Positions 54,107 through 63,685 of a DNA stretch of 64,000 nt are shown one piece after another; within the stretch, counting starts at the first letter, position 1; every line of letters starts with the position of its first letter. The stretch covers positions 496,001 through 560,000 of the forward strand of contig NZ_JAPEOB010000002.1 in the NCBI RefSeq assembly GCF_026341775.1. The letters are read 5' to 3'. The notes beneath the pieces are model-generated. The model saw only the letters and a program-made list of their open reading frames with translations. It was not told the DNA's origin and ran no database searches. The stretch is from Streptomyces sp. NBC_00654 (GTDB taxonomy: Bacteria > Actinomycetota > Actinomycetes > Streptomycetales > Streptomycetaceae). The position numbers and the translations under genes are program-made.

Positions 54107-54193
54107 AAGTGAACCTTTCGTGACAAATAGCTGGTACGGAAGTTGGGGGTAGCGCGAGAGGGCTTCAGCGAGGGATGAGCGCGGGAGAGCCGG

Positions 54194-54793
54194 TCAGCGG
54201 CCGGGGCGCAGGACTTCCTGGTACGCCTCGGCCCACGCGGTCAGCGGGCCGGTCTCCGAGTCGACCAGCAGATGGCGCTGGAGCATGCCGCTGAGCATCG
54301 CGCCGAGCGCCCAGGGGCGCAGATCCGTCTGCGGGTCGGCACCGATCCGTTCGGCGGCGATGACGGAGGCCCGCCGGCCGAACGTGTCGACCAGGATGAG
54401 GGCGTGGTCGCGCACCGAGCGCACCTCCAGAAGGTCACGGCGCAGCCGGCGGCGCCGGGCGGTGTGCTCGGCGGACTCCTCCAGGCGGCCGTCGGAGACA
54501 GCCACCGCGTGGCTGAGCGCCTCCCAGAGACCGAGGTCCGCCGGCGCTTCGGCGAAGGCGTCGAGGATGACCTGGCCGAAAGCCCTGCCGAAGAGCAGGG
54601 CCTCCTTCGTCGCGTAGTAGCGGAAGAAGGTGCGGTGGGCGACGTCCGCCCGTCGGCAGATCTGGTCGACCGTGGTGTGTTCGAAGCCCTGCTCCTCGAA
54701 GAGGTCGAGCGCCGCCGTGCGGATGGCCTCTCGGGTACGCGCCTTCTTCCGGTCGCGCATTCCCAGTTCCGTCAGGGGGCCCGTCTCCTGCAT
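54194..54793 (-). CDS. TetR-family regulator
   Basis: From ATG 54793 (AAGGAG upstream) 199 residues with an N-terminal HTH: TREAIRTAALDLFEEQGFEHTTVDQICRRADVAHRTFFRYYATKEAL. The C-terminal domain is an all-helix ligand-binding type with ALGAMLSGMLQRHLL. It lies between the phosphatase-GH3 pair and the divergent importer operon and probably represses both in response to an imported compound. Confidence 0.9.
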   Translation of the reverse strand: MQETGPLTELGMRDRKKARTREAIRTAALDLFEEQGFEHTTVDQICRRADVAHRTFFRYYATKEALLFGRAFGQVILDAFAEAPADLGLWEALSHAVAVSDGRLEESAEHTARRRRLRRDLLEVRSVRDHALILVDTFGRRASVIAAERIGADPQTDLRPWALGAMLSGMLQRHLLVDSETGPLTAWAEAYQEVLRPGR

Positions 54794-54943
54794 CGGTCTG
54801 CCGCTCCTTGTCGTGTGCCCGTCGCCGGGCGTCGGTCGTGACGGTACGTCGTATGCCGCCACGAGCAGTACCGAACCATGCCCGGCAAGGCCCGCTCAAG
54901 GCGCGCGCCAACTCTTCGGCAGCTGGTCACGGGCTGTTTGCAC

Positions 54944-54970
54944 AACTGCCTTTTGGCAGTACTGCCAGTT
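54944..54970. promoter_or_regulatory. Candidate TetR operator with three half-sites
   Basis: ACTGCC, TTTT, GGCAGT, ACTGCC lie directly in row (54945-54966): a palindrome ACTGCCTTTTGGCAGT overlapping a second perfect one, GGCAGTACTGCC. The position, 72 bp before the binding-protein start, fits a repressor site in the divergent gap. Confidence 0.6.
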
Positions 54971-55041
54971 CCGAAATGGTGTGGGTGGCGGCAGCCCCGC
55001 GCTGTCGTTCCCACCCCTTGTTCCGAGAAACCCGAGGAATC

Positions 55042-56607
55042 ATGAAGCGGCACACGCATCTGCTCGCGGCCTCCGCCTGCGCGCTCACCCTCGCCCTGAC
55101 CGCCGGTGCCTGCACGGCTTCCGACAGCGCGGTGTCGGGCGACGGCTCCACCGGGGCCGCCCCCGCCGACGGGCCCGCGGTCGACGGCGGCACGCTCAGG
55201 GTGGGCCTGGACCGCCCCTTCACCAAGCTCGACCCGGCCGACGGCACGCTGACCTCGATGCCGATGATGATCCTGGCCAACGCGCTGTACGACCCGCTGA
55301 TGATCAACGGCGACGACGGCGTCGTGGAGCCCTATCTGGCCGAGGCGTTCACCCCTGACGCGAACGCCACCGGCTGGACCCTGAAGCTGCGCGAGGGGGT
55401 GAAGTTCAGCGATGGCAAGCCGCTGGACGCCCAGGCCGTCGTCGACCATGTGAAGCGCCTCGCGAAGCCGGAGAGCACCTGCACCTGCGCCGCCGACGCC
55501 GCCACCATCGGCGCCATCGAGGCGAACGGCCCCACCACCGTCGACTTCACCCTCAAGGCCCCCAACGCCAGCTTCCCCAGCCTCTTCACCCGCTCTCTCG
55601 GCTATGTCTCCCAGGCCCCCGCCGGAGCGGCACCGGCGGTCGGATCCGGTCCGTACACCGTGGAGAGCGTCCAGCCCGGCGTCTCGGTCACCGTGACCCG
55701 CAACCCCGCCTACTGGGGCGACAAGGGCCACGCCGACAAGATCGTCTACAAGGTGCTGCCCGACTCCGACAGCCGCTACCAGTCCCTTCGCTCCGGCGAC
55801 GCGGACCTGATCTGGACCGAGACCCCGGCCCAGCTCAAGCAGGCCGGCGGCGCCGGCCTGCGCGCCGCCACCGGGCCCGGCTCCACATCCACCGTCCTGT
55901 TCAACACGAAGGCCGCGCCCTTCGACGACCCGCGCGTGCGCCGGGCGCTCCAGTACGCCGTCGACCGCGAGGCGGTGGAGAAGGTCGTCTTCCTCGGCCG
56001 GGGAAAGCCCTCCGACGGCCCGATCGGCTCCCACTCCCCCTACCGCGCCGCGAACGCCGCTGACGCCTATCCCGCCCATGATCCGGCGAAGGCCCGTGCC
56101 CTGCTCGCGGAGGCCGGCCACCCGGATCTCTCCTTCGAGTACCTGGTCGACAACCGGCCCGAGGGCCAGCAGCGCGCCACCGTACTGCAGCAGATGTTCG
56201 CCGAGGCCGGGGTGAGGATGACCATCAAGCCGATGGACGCCGCGAGCCTGAACACCGCGATGTTCCAGCGAAAGTTCCAGGTGCTGGACTTCGTCACGAG
56301 CATGTTCGGTGACACCGACACCGCGCTGAACAGCCTCTACACCGCCAACTCGCCCTACAACTTCATGGGTTACAGCAGCCCGGAGGTGAACAAGGCGATC
56401 GTGGCCGGGCGGGCCGAGCCGGACGCCGCCAAGCGCGGCACCGCCTACAACAAGGCGGCCAGGACGATCGTCGGGGATGCCCCGATGCTCTTCCTCACCG
56501 AGAACCGGACCGGCTTCCTCGCCACGGCCGAGGTCGGCGGCCTGCCCGACCTGTCCCGGCGCACCGTCATCAGCCTGTCCCCGGCCGGCCTGTGGGTGAA
56601 GAAGTGA
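55042..56607 (+). CDS. Substrate-binding lipoprotein of peptide/nickel-type ABC importer
   Basis: ATG 55042 with GAGGA. The 521-residue protein has a lipoprotein signal ending TAGAC (C24) and an SBP_bac_5 domain (TLRVGLDRPFTKLDPADG, WTLKLREGVKFSDGKPLDA, RRALQYAVDREA). It captures an oligopeptide, glycoside or similar ligand outside the membrane. First gene of a five-gene operon; its TGA overlaps the next GTG. Confidence 0.93.
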   Translation: MKRHTHLLAASACALTLALTAGACTASDSAVSGDGSTGAAPADGPAVDGGTLRVGLDRPFTKLDPADGTLTSMPMMILANALYDPLMINGDDGVVEPYLAEAFTPDANATGWTLKLREGVKFSDGKPLDAQAVVDHVKRLAKPESTCTCAADAATIGAIEANGPTTVDFTLKAPNASFPSLFTRSLGYVSQAPAGAAPAVGSGPYTVESVQPGVSVTVTRNPAYWGDKGHADKIVYKVLPDSDSRYQSLRSGDADLIWTETPAQLKQAGGAGLRAATGPGSTSTVLFNTKAAPFDDPRVRRALQYAVDREAVEKVVFLGRGKPSDGPIGSHSPYRAANAADAYPAHDPAKARALLAEAGHPDLSFEYLVDNRPEGQQRATVLQQMFAEAGVRMTIKPMDAASLNTAMFQRKFQVLDFVTSMFGDTDTALNSLYTANSPYNFMGYSSPEVNKAIVAGRAEPDAAKRGTAYNKAARTIVGDAPMLFLTENRTGFLATAEVGGLPDLSRRTVISLSPAGLWVKK

Positions 56608-57563
56608 CCCCTCGGATCCTCGGCGCGGCAGCGCCACTGGGCCGGGCCGTCGCCGTACTGCTGCTGGTCACGCTCGCCGCGCTCACCCTGCCGCACCTGA
56701 TGCCCGGCTCCCCGGCGCTCGCCGCGCTCGGGCCCACCGCCACCCCGGAACAGATCACCGCGTACGAGGCGCGGCTGGGGCTGGACGAGAATGTGCTGTC
56801 GGCCACCTGGCGCTGGCTCGGCGACGCCCTGCACGGCGACCTCGGGCAGTCCCTGAGCACCGGTACCCCCGTCACCGGCGAGCTCGCGGACCGGATCCCG
56901 GTCACGCTCGAACTCTTCGTCGCCGCGCAGCTGGTGGCGCTCTGCATCGCCGTACCGGTGGCGCTGTTCTCGGCCTGGCGGCCGGACGGGCCGGTGGACC
57001 GGATCGCCACCGCCGGCGCCTTCGTCTGGCTCGCCGTACCCGGCTTCGTCCTCGGCCTGCTGCTGATCTGGATCGCCGCCGTCCAGCTGCGGATCCTGCC
57101 CGCGACGGGCTGGACGCCGTTCAGCGAGGACCCGCTGGGCAATCTGCGGCACCTGGTGCTGCCCGCGCTCACCCTGGGCCTCACCGAAGCCGCCGTCTTC
57201 ACCCGCACACTGCGCGGGCAACTGCTCGACACCCTCGACCAGACGTACATCTCCGCCGCCCGCAGCCGCGGCATGGGCACGGCACGGCTGATGCTGAGGC
57301 GCGCGCTGCGGCCGTCCTCGCTGCCGCTGGTCACCCTGATCGGCATCGGCGTCGGGACCTCGCTCGGCGGATCCGTGCTGGTCGAGACGTTGTTCGGGGT
57401 TCCGGGCGTCGGCAGCCTCGCCGCCGGCTCCATCAACGCCCGCGACTTCCCCGTCATCCAGGCCGTCACCGTGATCAGCGCCGCCGCCGTCGTCTCCGCC
57501 ACGCTCGCGGTGGACCTGCTGTACCGCACGCTCGACCCGAGGATCGCCCATGGTCACCGCTGA
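56604..57563 (+). CDS. ABC importer permease (DppB/OppB type)
   Basis: GTG 56604 overlaps the previous stop as GTGA. The 319-residue protein has six TM helices and the EAA-loop ISAARSRGMGTARLMLRRALRP. N-terminal part LPHLMPGSPALAALG is typical of OppB. Pairs with the following permease. Confidence 0.93.
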   Translation: MTPRILGAAAPLGRAVAVLLLVTLAALTLPHLMPGSPALAALGPTATPEQITAYEARLGLDENVLSATWRWLGDALHGDLGQSLSTGTPVTGELADRIPVTLELFVAAQLVALCIAVPVALFSAWRPDGPVDRIATAGAFVWLAVPGFVLGLLLIWIAAVQLRILPATGWTPFSEDPLGNLRHLVLPALTLGLTEAAVFTRTLRGQLLDTLDQTYISAARSRGMGTARLMLRRALRPSSLPLVTLIGIGVGTSLGGSVLVETLFGVPGVGSLAAGSINARDFPVIQAVTVISAAAVVSATLAVDLLYRTLDPRIAHGHR

Positions 57564-58422
57564 CACCGCCCCGGCGAAGCCCACCGCCACCGCTCCCGCC
57601 CGCCTCGCCCGGCGGCGGCCCTCGGCAGGAGTACTCGTCGCCGGCGCGTGGCTGAGCGCCGTCGCGCTCGCGGCACTGGTGCTGCCGCTGCTGCCCGGAT
57701 TCGACCCGCTGCACGGCGACTTCGCCGCCCCCTCCGCGCCACCGGGTCCCGGTCACTGGCTGGGCACCGACGCCTCGGGCCGCGATGTCCTCCAGCGCAC
57801 CGTCGCCGGCGCCCGCGCCTCCTTCGCGGTCGCCGGGCTGACCATCACGGTCGGTCTGCTCGGCGGTGGCGCGCTGGGGCTGGCCGCAGGCTGGTTCCGC
57901 GGCCCGGTCGACAGGGCCATCGGGTTCGCCACCGACGTCCTGATGTCCGTGCCCACGCTGATCCTCGTGATGATCGTGGTCTCGCTGCGCGGCCCCAGCC
58001 TGCCCGTGATCGGCACGCTGATCGGCGTGTTCACCGTTCCGCACTTCACCAGGGTGGTGCGCGCCGTGGTGCTCTCGCTCAGCGAGCGCGGCTTCGTCCA
58101 GGCCGCCCGGATGATCGGCACCGCGCCGCTGCGCGTGCTGCGACGCGAGATCGTTCCGCACGTCGCGTCGGCCTCCCTGGCCTTCGCCTTCACCGCGACC
58201 ACGGTCGCCATCGTCGCCGAGGGATCCCTCAGCTTCCTCGGCTTCGGACTGCGCCCGCCGGAGCCGTCCTGGGGCGGAGTCATCGCCGAGGGCCGCACCA
58301 TGCTCGGCAGCGCTCCCTGGATCTCGCTCGCCCCGGCCGCGGTGCTCTGCCTGACCGTCCTGGCCCTCAACTACCTCGGCGAACAGCTGCGTTCGCCCGA
58401 CCGGAAGGGAGCACGCGCATGA
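57550..58422 (+). CDS. ABC importer permease (DppC/OppC type)
   Basis: ATG 57550, 14-bp overlap with the upstream permease. The 290 residues include the OppC N-terminal HWLGTDASGRDVLQRTVAGAR, six TM helices and the EAA-loop VQAARMIGTAPLRVLRREIVPH. Ends ATGA into the ATPase. Confidence 0.93.
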   Translation: MVTADTAPAKPTATAPARLARRRPSAGVLVAGAWLSAVALAALVLPLLPGFDPLHGDFAAPSAPPGPGHWLGTDASGRDVLQRTVAGARASFAVAGLTITVGLLGGGALGLAAGWFRGPVDRAIGFATDVLMSVPTLILVMIVVSLRGPSLPVIGTLIGVFTVPHFTRVVRAVVLSLSERGFVQAARMIGTAPLRVLRREIVPHVASASLAFAFTATTVAIVAEGSLSFLGFGLRPPEPSWGGVIAEGRTMLGSAPWISLAPAAVLCLTVLALNYLGEQLRSPDRKGARA

Positions 58423-59462
58423 CCGCCCCGACCCCCACGCCGAGCACCGCAACGGGTCCCGGCCCCCGCACCAGCCCGGTGCTGGACGTCCGCTCGCTCG
58501 ACACCACCCTGCACACCCCCGACGGCCGGGCGCTGCACATCCTGCACGGCGTCAGCCTCACCATCGGCGCGGGCGAATGCCTCGGGGTGGTCGGTGAGTC
58601 CGGCTCCGGAAAGTCGGTCCTCGCCCGCACGGTCCTCGGTGTCCACCCGCGTACCACCACCGTCAGCACCACCGGGCAGGTGCTCCTCCACGGCGAGGAC
58701 CTGCTCGCCGCCTCCCCCGTACGGCGTTCCGAGCTCCTCGGCACCGGCGTCGCCATGGTCCACCAGGACCCGATGACCTCGCTCAACCCCGTCGTGCGGA
58801 TCGCCGACCAGGTCACCGAATCGATCACCAACCGGCGCCGCCTCTCCCGCCGCGCCCGCCATGAGCGGGCCACCGGGCTCCTCGCCGCCGTCGACGTCCC
58901 CGACCCGGCCCGGCGCGCCCGCGCCTACCCGCACGAGCTCTCCGGCGGTCTGCGTCAACGCGTCGGCATCGCCGCGGCCCTGGCCGGCTCCCCGGCCCTC
59001 CTGCTCGCCGACGAACCCACCACCGCGCTCGACGTCACCGTCCAGCGCACTGTCCTGGACCTGCTCGACCGGCACCGCGAGACCCGCGGCCTGGCCACCC
59101 TGCTCATCACCCACGACATCGGCCTGCTCTACGGCCGGGCACGGAGGGTCGCGGTCATGTACGGCGGCCGGATCGTCGAGACCGGCCCCACCGAGACCGT
59201 CACCGAGCGCCCCGCCCATCCCTACACCGCCGCGCTGCTGCGCTCCGTCCCCCGCGTCACCGGCCCGCTGCGGCGCACCCTGCCGGCCATCCCCGGCACA
59301 CCGCCGGACCTCTCGCGACCGGCGGCCGGCTGCCCGTTCGCGCCGCGCTGCGAGCGCGCCGAGGCCGTCTGCACCACGACCGCCCCGCCCGTCCACCCGG
59401 CGGGCCCCGGCCACACGGCCACCTGCCACTTCCCCCTGACCAGGTCGGAGAACGCCGCATGA
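58419..59462 (+). CDS. ABC importer ATPase (DppD/OppD type)
   Basis: A 347-residue ATPase with Walker A GESGSGKS (59-66), Q-loop [11 protein letters not shown], signature LSGGLRQRV, Walker [13 protein letters not shown] and H-loop ITHD. The C-terminal oligo_HPY region holds [14 protein letters not shown], the four-cysteine pattern that in some members binds an Fe-S cluster. ATGA overlaps on both sides. Confidence 0.93.
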   Translation: MTAPTPTPSTATGPGPRTSPVLDVRSLDTTLHTPDGRALHILHGVSLTIGAGECLGVVGESGSGKSVLARTVLGVHPRTTTVSTTGQVLLHGEDLLAASPVRRSELLGTGVAMVHQDPMTSLNPVVRIADQVTESITNRRRLSRRARHERATGLLAAVDVPDPARRARAYPHELSGGLRQRVGIAAALAGSPALLLADEPTTALDVTVQRTVLDLLDRHRETRGLATLLITHDIGLLYGRARRVAVMYGGRIVETGPTETVTERPAHPYTAALLRSVPRVTGPLRRTLPAIPGTPPDLSRPAAGCPFAPRCERAEAVCTTTAPPVHPAGPGHTATCHFPLTRSENAA

Positions 59463-60472
59463 CCGCCGTCCTGCACGCCACCGGACTCTCGGTGGTCCAC
59501 CGCACCCGCTCCGGACCGCTGCACGCCGTCAGCGACGTCGACCTGACGCTGCACGAACGCCGCACCCTCGCCCTGGTCGGCGAGTCCGGCTCCGGCAAGA
59601 GCAGCATCGCCAAAGCCCTGCTCCGGCTGCCCCCGCCCACCGCCGGCACCGTCAGCCTCGCCGGCACCGACCTCGCCACCCTGACTCCCCGTGCGCTGCG
59701 CGCCCTGCGTCCCCGGATACAGATGGTCTTCCAGGACCCGCTCTCCTCGCTCAACCCACGGCGTCAGGTCAGCGACCTGGTCGCCGAACCGCTCGACGCC
59801 CACCCCGACGCCGCTCGCGACCGCACGGCCGTTATCGAGCGACAGCTCGACGCGGTGGGACTGCCGCCCGCCCTGTTCGGCGACCGCCGGCCGGGCCAGC
59901 TCTCCGGCGGCCAGGCCCAGCGCGTCGCCATCGCCAGGGCGCTGGCCGCCGAACCCCGCGTGCTCATCGCCGACGAAGCCGTCTCCGCCCTCGACGTCTC
60001 CGCCCAGGCCACGGTGCTCAACCTGCTCCGCAGACTCACCGAGGAACGCGGCCTGGCAAGCCTGTTCATCTCCCACGACCTCGGCGTCGTACGGGCGGTC
60101 AGCGACGACGTCGCCGTACTCCAGCTCGGCCGGCTCTGCGAGCAGGGCCCCACCGAAGAGGTCCTCGCAGCCCCGGCCCATCCGTACACCGCCGCGCTGC
60201 TCGCCGCCGTCCCCGAACCCGGCCGCCCCCTCGGCGACACCGGCCTGCTTCCCACCGACCCGCCGTCCCCGCTCGACCCGCCCTCCGGCTGCCGCTTCCG
60301 CACCCGCTGCCCGCTCGCCGACGCCCGCTGCGCCGACGAGACACCCGCCCTGCGCGAGATCGCCCCGCGCCGAACGGTCGCCTGCCACAGGCCTCTGATC
60401 ACCCCCGGCACACCACCGGCACCTCACGCACCAACGGCTGCTCTGTCATCCGGCCCCCGGACAACCGGCTGA
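59459..60472 (+). CDS. ABC importer ATPase (DppF/OppF type)
   Basis: A 337-residue ATPase with Walker A GESGSGKS (41-48), FQDPLSSLNPR, signature LSGGQAQRV, Walker B VLIADEAVSALD and H-loop ISHD, plus the C-terminal cysteine motif CRFRTRCPLADARC. Last gene of the operon. Together with 58419-59462 it forms the heterodimeric motor. Confidence 0.93.
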   Translation: MTAVLHATGLSVVHRTRSGPLHAVSDVDLTLHERRTLALVGESGSGKSSIAKALLRLPPPTAGTVSLAGTDLATLTPRALRALRPRIQMVFQDPLSSLNPRRQVSDLVAEPLDAHPDAARDRTAVIERQLDAVGLPPALFGDRRPGQLSGGQAQRVAIARALAAEPRVLIADEAVSALDVSAQATVLNLLRRLTEERGLASLFISHDLGVVRAVSDDVAVLQLGRLCEQGPTEEVLAAPAHPYTAALLAAVPEPGRPLGDTGLLPTDPPSPLDPPSGCRFRTRCPLADARCADETPALREIAPRRTVACHRPLITPGTPPAPHAPTAALSSGPRTTG

Positions 60473-60799
60473 CGGTCCGTGCGGGGAACAACCGGCCCTC
60501 AGCGATGGGAGAAGCGTCCGGGAACGGCCGGAGATGCGGCCGGAGATGCGGCCGGCGGTCGACGGCCGGGCGATCGCGTGCGGTGCGGCGTAACCGGGGC
60601 GCCCCCGGTGGCCGTTGGAGCTCCCGCTCGTGCCACCCACCTCCTGCGCGCTCCGCTGGTCCTGACGAACATCGAAGTCAACCGCCGACTGTCTTCGATG
60701 GGTGGAGAGGTCTCCCCGCAGGAAGGGGAGTCAGCTCCACCGTCGATATGCGCTCCAGCTGAATTCCCCGCTGCCGCGCCGATCCGTAGGTTTCACGTC
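60473..60799. other. Intergenic region after the importer operon
   Basis: 327 bp with a short tandem duplication GGAGATGCGGCC around 60533-60556 and no credible ORF. Contains the presumed promoter of the following gene. Confidence 0.4.
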
Positions 60800-61732
60800 A
60801 TGACGCTTTCAACCAGGCCCTTACCGCTCGTCAACCGGCGACGTGGTCCGTTCGTCTTCCTCGGTGTCGCCTACATCGGCATGTGGGCGGCCATGTCACC
60901 ACTCCTGGCCGGCGGTTACCAGCGCGGTGACGCACGCGAGGAGACCGGCGCACTGGAGCAGGTGTGCATCGCGGCCGCGATGTTGGCGCCTGCCCTCGCC
61001 GCGATCCTCGTCGTCCGCTGGGTCGAGCGCAGCGGCCGGGTGCGGGACTCGCTCGCCCTGCGCTGGACGAAGCCCTGGGGGCGTGCCGCGCGGGCGTGCC
61101 TGATGGCTTTCGTCGTGCCCGCCGGCCTCACCACGGCTGCTCTTGTCATCGGCACCTTCGCCGGCCGCTACCCGTTCGGTGGAGTGCACTGGAACGGGCT
61201 CGGCTCGTGGGCGGCCGCAGCGGTGCTGAACATGCTGGTGTCGCTTCCGCTGTTCTTCGGCGAGGAACTGGGCTGGCAGGGCTACCTCTTTCCGCGCCTC
61301 GCACGGGACGGTGACCGCCGGAGCCTGATACGGGCGTACGCGATCACCGGCGCGGCCTTCGCCCTGTGGCACCTGCCCACGCTGCTGATGGGCGGCCAGT
61401 ACCCAGGTCGGCCCTGGTATGTGTCGGTGCCCGCCATGCTGGTGAGTTGCCTCCTCGTCCTGCCGGTCTTCACATGGCTGCGTCTGCGCTCCGGCTCGGT
61501 CGTGCCCGCCGTCATCGGCCATGCGTTCGTGAGTTCGGTGAGTGTCGCCATGGTCACGGAGTTCGCCGATTCCAAGGCAGCACTGGATCCCCTGCACATG
61601 AGCATGGCCGGATGGCCCGGCTGGATCGTCACAGGCGCGTTCGTCGCCTTCCTGGCGCTGACCGGCCGACTCCAGCCATCCTTCTGCACGGCCCGAACCG
61701 TCCCTCACCCCGCATCGATCCGCAGACTGTGA
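60800..61732 (+). CDS. CPBP-family intramembrane protease-like protein
   Basis: From ATG 60800 the product is 310 residues with about eight TM helices. The CPBP (Abi/CAAX) motifs are present: FFGEELGWQGYL (EExxx motif with Gln-Gly-Tyr instead of the usual arginine), FALWHLPTLL (FxxxH) and VIGHAFVSS. Members process prenylated proteins or give bacteriocin self-immunity. The loss of the usual R after EE is a difference from type II CAAX proteases but is common in this actinobacterial branch. Confidence 0.85.
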   Translation: MTLSTRPLPLVNRRRGPFVFLGVAYIGMWAAMSPLLAGGYQRGDAREETGALEQVCIAAAMLAPALAAILVVRWVERSGRVRDSLALRWTKPWGRAARACLMAFVVPAGLTTAALVIGTFAGRYPFGGVHWNGLGSWAAAAVLNMLVSLPLFFGEELGWQGYLFPRLARDGDRRSLIRAYAITGAAFALWHLPTLLMGGQYPGRPWYVSVPAMLVSCLLVLPVFTWLRLRSGSVVPAVIGHAFVSSVSVAMVTEFADSKAALDPLHMSMAGWPGWIVTGAFVAFLALTGRLQPSFCTARTVPHPASIRRL

Positions 61733-61969
61733 GTATGTGTGTTCTGGGGGGCCGGCCGCGGGCCGAGCCGCCAGGGCCTGGGCAAGGCGGTGCGGGCTGA
61801 GAGTCCACGGCCAGGTGCTCATCCACATTGCGTGAACCTGTTGACGTACGCCCCACGCACCGCACCCGTCCAGGAGCGGAGCCACGCAAACGAGCGTTGG
61901 TGTCCCCCCTGGACGTCCGTGTCGAGAACCCGCTGTCACCGCCCTCCCGCGCCCTGCTCCGATTCCGCA

Positions 61970-62635
61970 CTACGGCGTGGGATCGCGTCTGTCACCACGG
62001 ATCACCACCAGTTCCTCTTCGCGTTGTCCGGCCCTGATGACCCCCCGGTCCTCCAGCAGCGCGATGCGGCGTTTCATGACCGGTCCGAAGGGCACCGTCC
62101 GCCGGGCCACCACCGCGGCCTTCAGGCCTCCCCCGCGCAGCAGGTCCACCGTGGTCTCCACCCCGCACACATCGGAGTGCACGATCAGCAGCATGCCGCC
62201 GTCGGCGAGCATCCCGGGAGCGTTGGCGCACAGGGGGTCCAGCAGTGCCCGTCCGTCCCGCGCGGCGTCCCAGGCCCTGGCCGGTCCGCTCCGGGGCAGC
62301 TCCTGCCGGGGGGACGGTACGTACGGCGGGTTGGCGAGTATCACGTCGAACTGCCGGTGCGCGGGGAGTGTCAGCGCGTCCCTGCGTTCGACCCGGACGG
62401 GGAGCCGGCGCACCCGGGTGTTGAACCGCGTCGTGAGCGCGGCACGGCGCGAGATGTCCACGGCCGTGATGTGCCCCGCACCCACGCCGGCGGCGGCGAT
62501 GGCCAGGGCGCCGGTGCCGGTGCACATGTCCAGGACCCGTGCGCCGAAGGGGATTCCCGCATCACGCAGCGTCTGGGCCAGCAACCAGGTATCGGCCTGA
62601 GGCCGGTAGACACCAGGAGGTCTCAGTAACCACAC
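61970..62635 (-). CDS. HemK/PrmC-like class I methyltransferase
   Basis: GTG 62635 gives 221 residues: PGVYRPQADTWLLAQTL, motif I VLDMCTGTGALAIAA, acidic loop AVDIS and NPPY in VILANPPYVPS. NPPY methyltransferases modify Gln, Asn or adenine amides/amines. It is shorter than PrmC and lacks its N-terminal release-factor-binding domain, so the substrate is open. It is 39 bp downstream of the EgtD-like gene, probably the same transcript. Confidence 0.85.
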   Translation of the reverse strand: MWLLRPPGVYRPQADTWLLAQTLRDAGIPFGARVLDMCTGTGALAIAAAGVGAGHITAVDISRRAALTTRFNTRVRRLPVRVERRDALTLPAHRQFDVILANPPYVPSPRQELPRSGPARAWDAARDGRALLDPLCANAPGMLADGGMLLIVHSDVCGVETTVDLLRGGGLKAAVVARRTVPFGPVMKRRIALLEDRGVIRAGQREEELVVIRGDRRDPTP

Positions 62636-62674
62636 GGCACGATCCGCACATCGAAAGTACTGCCCTTTCCCATG

Positions 62675-63685
62675 TCAGATCTCATGCGTGCGCTCACGGA
62701 GATCGTGCGAGCGGGTGAAAAGGAAGATTCCGTACTGCCATTCCTCGTCGATCCACTCCGCGCGGAGATCGAGACCGCGCGAGGTGACATCGGCTACGAA
62801 TTGCTCGCGCCGGAACTTGCGGGAAAGCCCGACGTTGATCGATTCTCCGCGCCTCAGGTTCAGCTCAAGATTCAATGCGCGGAGCGCGACGGAATGGTCT
62901 TCCCTCGCGTAGACCCGGGCCTCGACGGCAGAGGCATCGGAGTCGAAGTGGGCCCGCACCTGAAAATTCCGGGAGTCGAAATTACCGTCGAAGCGCCGAT
63001 TGAGGTGATCCAGATGATTGAACCGGAATCGCGTGAACGCCGACCGGCCCTCCGGATCGTTGTACGCGGCTTCGAGTGTCCGGGCCGACTTCAGGAGATC
63101 GACGGATACCAGGAATCCGTCGCCGGGCCGGAGCGTACCGACGATCTCGGACATCAGTCCGTCCAGTTCTGCCGATGTCATATTCCCGAGATTGCTCCCG
63201 AGGAATGACACCACCACCGGCTCGGGCTCACTGTCCCGCAGCCAGGCCAGCCCGGCCTCGTACCGGCCCCACAGCCCCCGCACTCTCACGGAGGGAAGCG
63301 TGGCGGCCAGATCTCGCCCGCTGGCCTCGAGCATCTCGCGGCTGACGTCGATCGGCAGGTAGGAGGTCGGGCGACGAGCGGCACAGGCCGCCAACAACAA
63401 GCGGGTCTTCTTGGCGCTCCCGCTGCCCAGTTCGGCGATCGACCCGCATCCGATCAGGTCGGCCATTTCGTCGGCGTGACGCTTCAGCAGCCCGAACTCG
63501 ACCCGAGTGAGATAGTAATCGGGCAGCTCGGTGATCAACTCGAACAGGTCCGACCCGAGAGCGTCGTACCCGAAATGAGCTGGAATCCGCGGCGGCTCCT
63601 CCCCGAGGCCGGCCAGGAGAGCCGACCGGTCATCCCAAAATGCGGCGCCCTTGTCAACCGCCATGATTTCGACTCGACTCAGCAC
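62675..63685 (-). CDS. EgtD-like amino-acid N-methyltransferase
   Basis: GTG 63685 with AGGAGG. The 336-residue protein matches histidine-specific methyltransferases (EgtD): LFELITELPDYYLTRVE, SIAELGSGSAKKT, SFLGSNLGN and AAYND. EgtD trimethylates histidine for ergothioneine. Recalled EgtD pocket residues Y56, N166 and Y206 have counterparts here (Y57/Y58, N165, Y208), but the segment aligned to E282/S284 reads INVGLSRKF where EgtD has an IRTEVSCKF-like stretch, so the carboxylate binding the imidazole is Gly (G286), and the M252 position is Ala. Another amino acid substrate is likely. No egtA, B, C or E gene is adjacent. Confidence 0.85.
   Translation of the reverse strand: MLSRVEIMAVDKGAAFWDDRSALLAGLGEEPPRIPAHFGYDALGSDLFELITELPDYYLTRVEFGLLKRHADEMADLIGCGSIAELGSGSAKKTRLLLAACAARRPTSYLPIDVSREMLEASGRDLAATLPSVRVRGLWGRYEAGLAWLRDSEPEPVVVSFLGSNLGNMTSAELDGLMSEIVGTLRPGDGFLVSVDLLKSARTLEAAYNDPEGRSAFTRFRFNHLDHLNRRFDGNFDSRNFQVRAHFDSDASAVEARVYAREDHSVALRALNLELNLRRGESINVGLSRKFRREQFVADVTSRGLDLRAEWIDEEWQYGIFLFTRSHDLRERTHEI

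Noticed and set aside
54772..56637. Minus-strand ORF of 621 codons
   Set aside because: Antisense of the substrate-binding lipoprotein gene; no recognisable domain.
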